Assembly: GCA_946530355.1 (NCBI GenBank) | Contig: CAMNAB010000156.1 | Location: forward strand, 1 to 5,667 | Source of the DNA: Firm-04 sp003446315 | GTDB lineage: Bacteria > Bacillota > Clostridia > Oscillospirales > Ruminococcaceae | Reading direction: 5' to 3' | DNA length: 5,667 bases | Part shown: in pieces, positions 5,647 through 5,667 of the stretch | How positions within the stretch are numbered: position 1 is the first letter of the stretch | Layout: each line of letters opens with the position of its first letter | Notes under the pieces: generated by a model | What the model was told of the DNA's origin: nothing | Seen by the model: only the letters and a program-made list of their open reading frames with translations | Database searches by the model: none | Program-made: the position numbers and the translations under genes

Positions 5647-5667
5647 TGACCTGACGCACATTTTACA

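Noticed and set aside
4375..5649. 424-residue open frame on the + strand, antisense to the DUF711 and ACT genes
   Set aside because: It overlaps two firmly identified - strand genes, has a Cys/His-rich composition typical of a reverse-strand reading of biased codons, has no recognisable domain, and runs out through the operon promoter.

Overview
The window looks like chromosomal DNA of a Clostridia-class gut Firmicute, most likely a Ruminococcus-like member of the Oscillospiraceae. The grounds are a short Firmicute-type ribosomal protein S21, good AGGAGG-type ribosome binding sites, near-consensus extended -10 promoters, moderate G+C in the genes with A/T-rich intergenic DNA, a cohesin-like surface protein and threonine-rich linkers in a secreted glycosidase. 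The species cannot be fixed from this sequence.

Layout. Bases 1-181 are the 3' end of rpsU (+ strand). Bases 182-778 hold no convincing gene. They contain a strong intrinsic terminator (284-321), a second long perfect inverted repeat (386-434), a consensus extended -10 promoter (662-690) and a 10-bp hairpin right at the predicted 5' end of the next transcript (699-727). Bases 779-1459 encode a small exported protein with a single cohesin-like domain and a C-terminal membrane anchor, closed by a terminator (1467-1502). A second strong hairpin (1557-1591) separates it from the convergent operon.

Bases 1648-5562 are a tightly packed four-gene operon on the - strand, in transcription order: ACT-domain protein (UPF0237), DUF711/UPF0210 protein, DUF1963 (YwqG-like) protein, and a GH3 NagZ-like lipoprotein. 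The gaps are 15, 8 and 13 bases. A single promoter is visible upstream of the first gene (5618-5646). The ACT-DUF711 pair is a well known conserved couple of unknown function. The two downstream genes look like an accessory addition.

The most interesting points are the membrane-tethered single-cohesin protein with its structured leader, the GH3 lipoprotein with low-complexity Ser/Thr linkers on both sides of the enzyme and a short aromatic/acidic C-terminal tip, and the joining of a cytosolic putative sensor pair to a surface glycosidase in one operon. I see no mobile element, CRISPR array, tRNA or rRNA. The long open frames antisense to the operon are judged to be codon-usage shadows.
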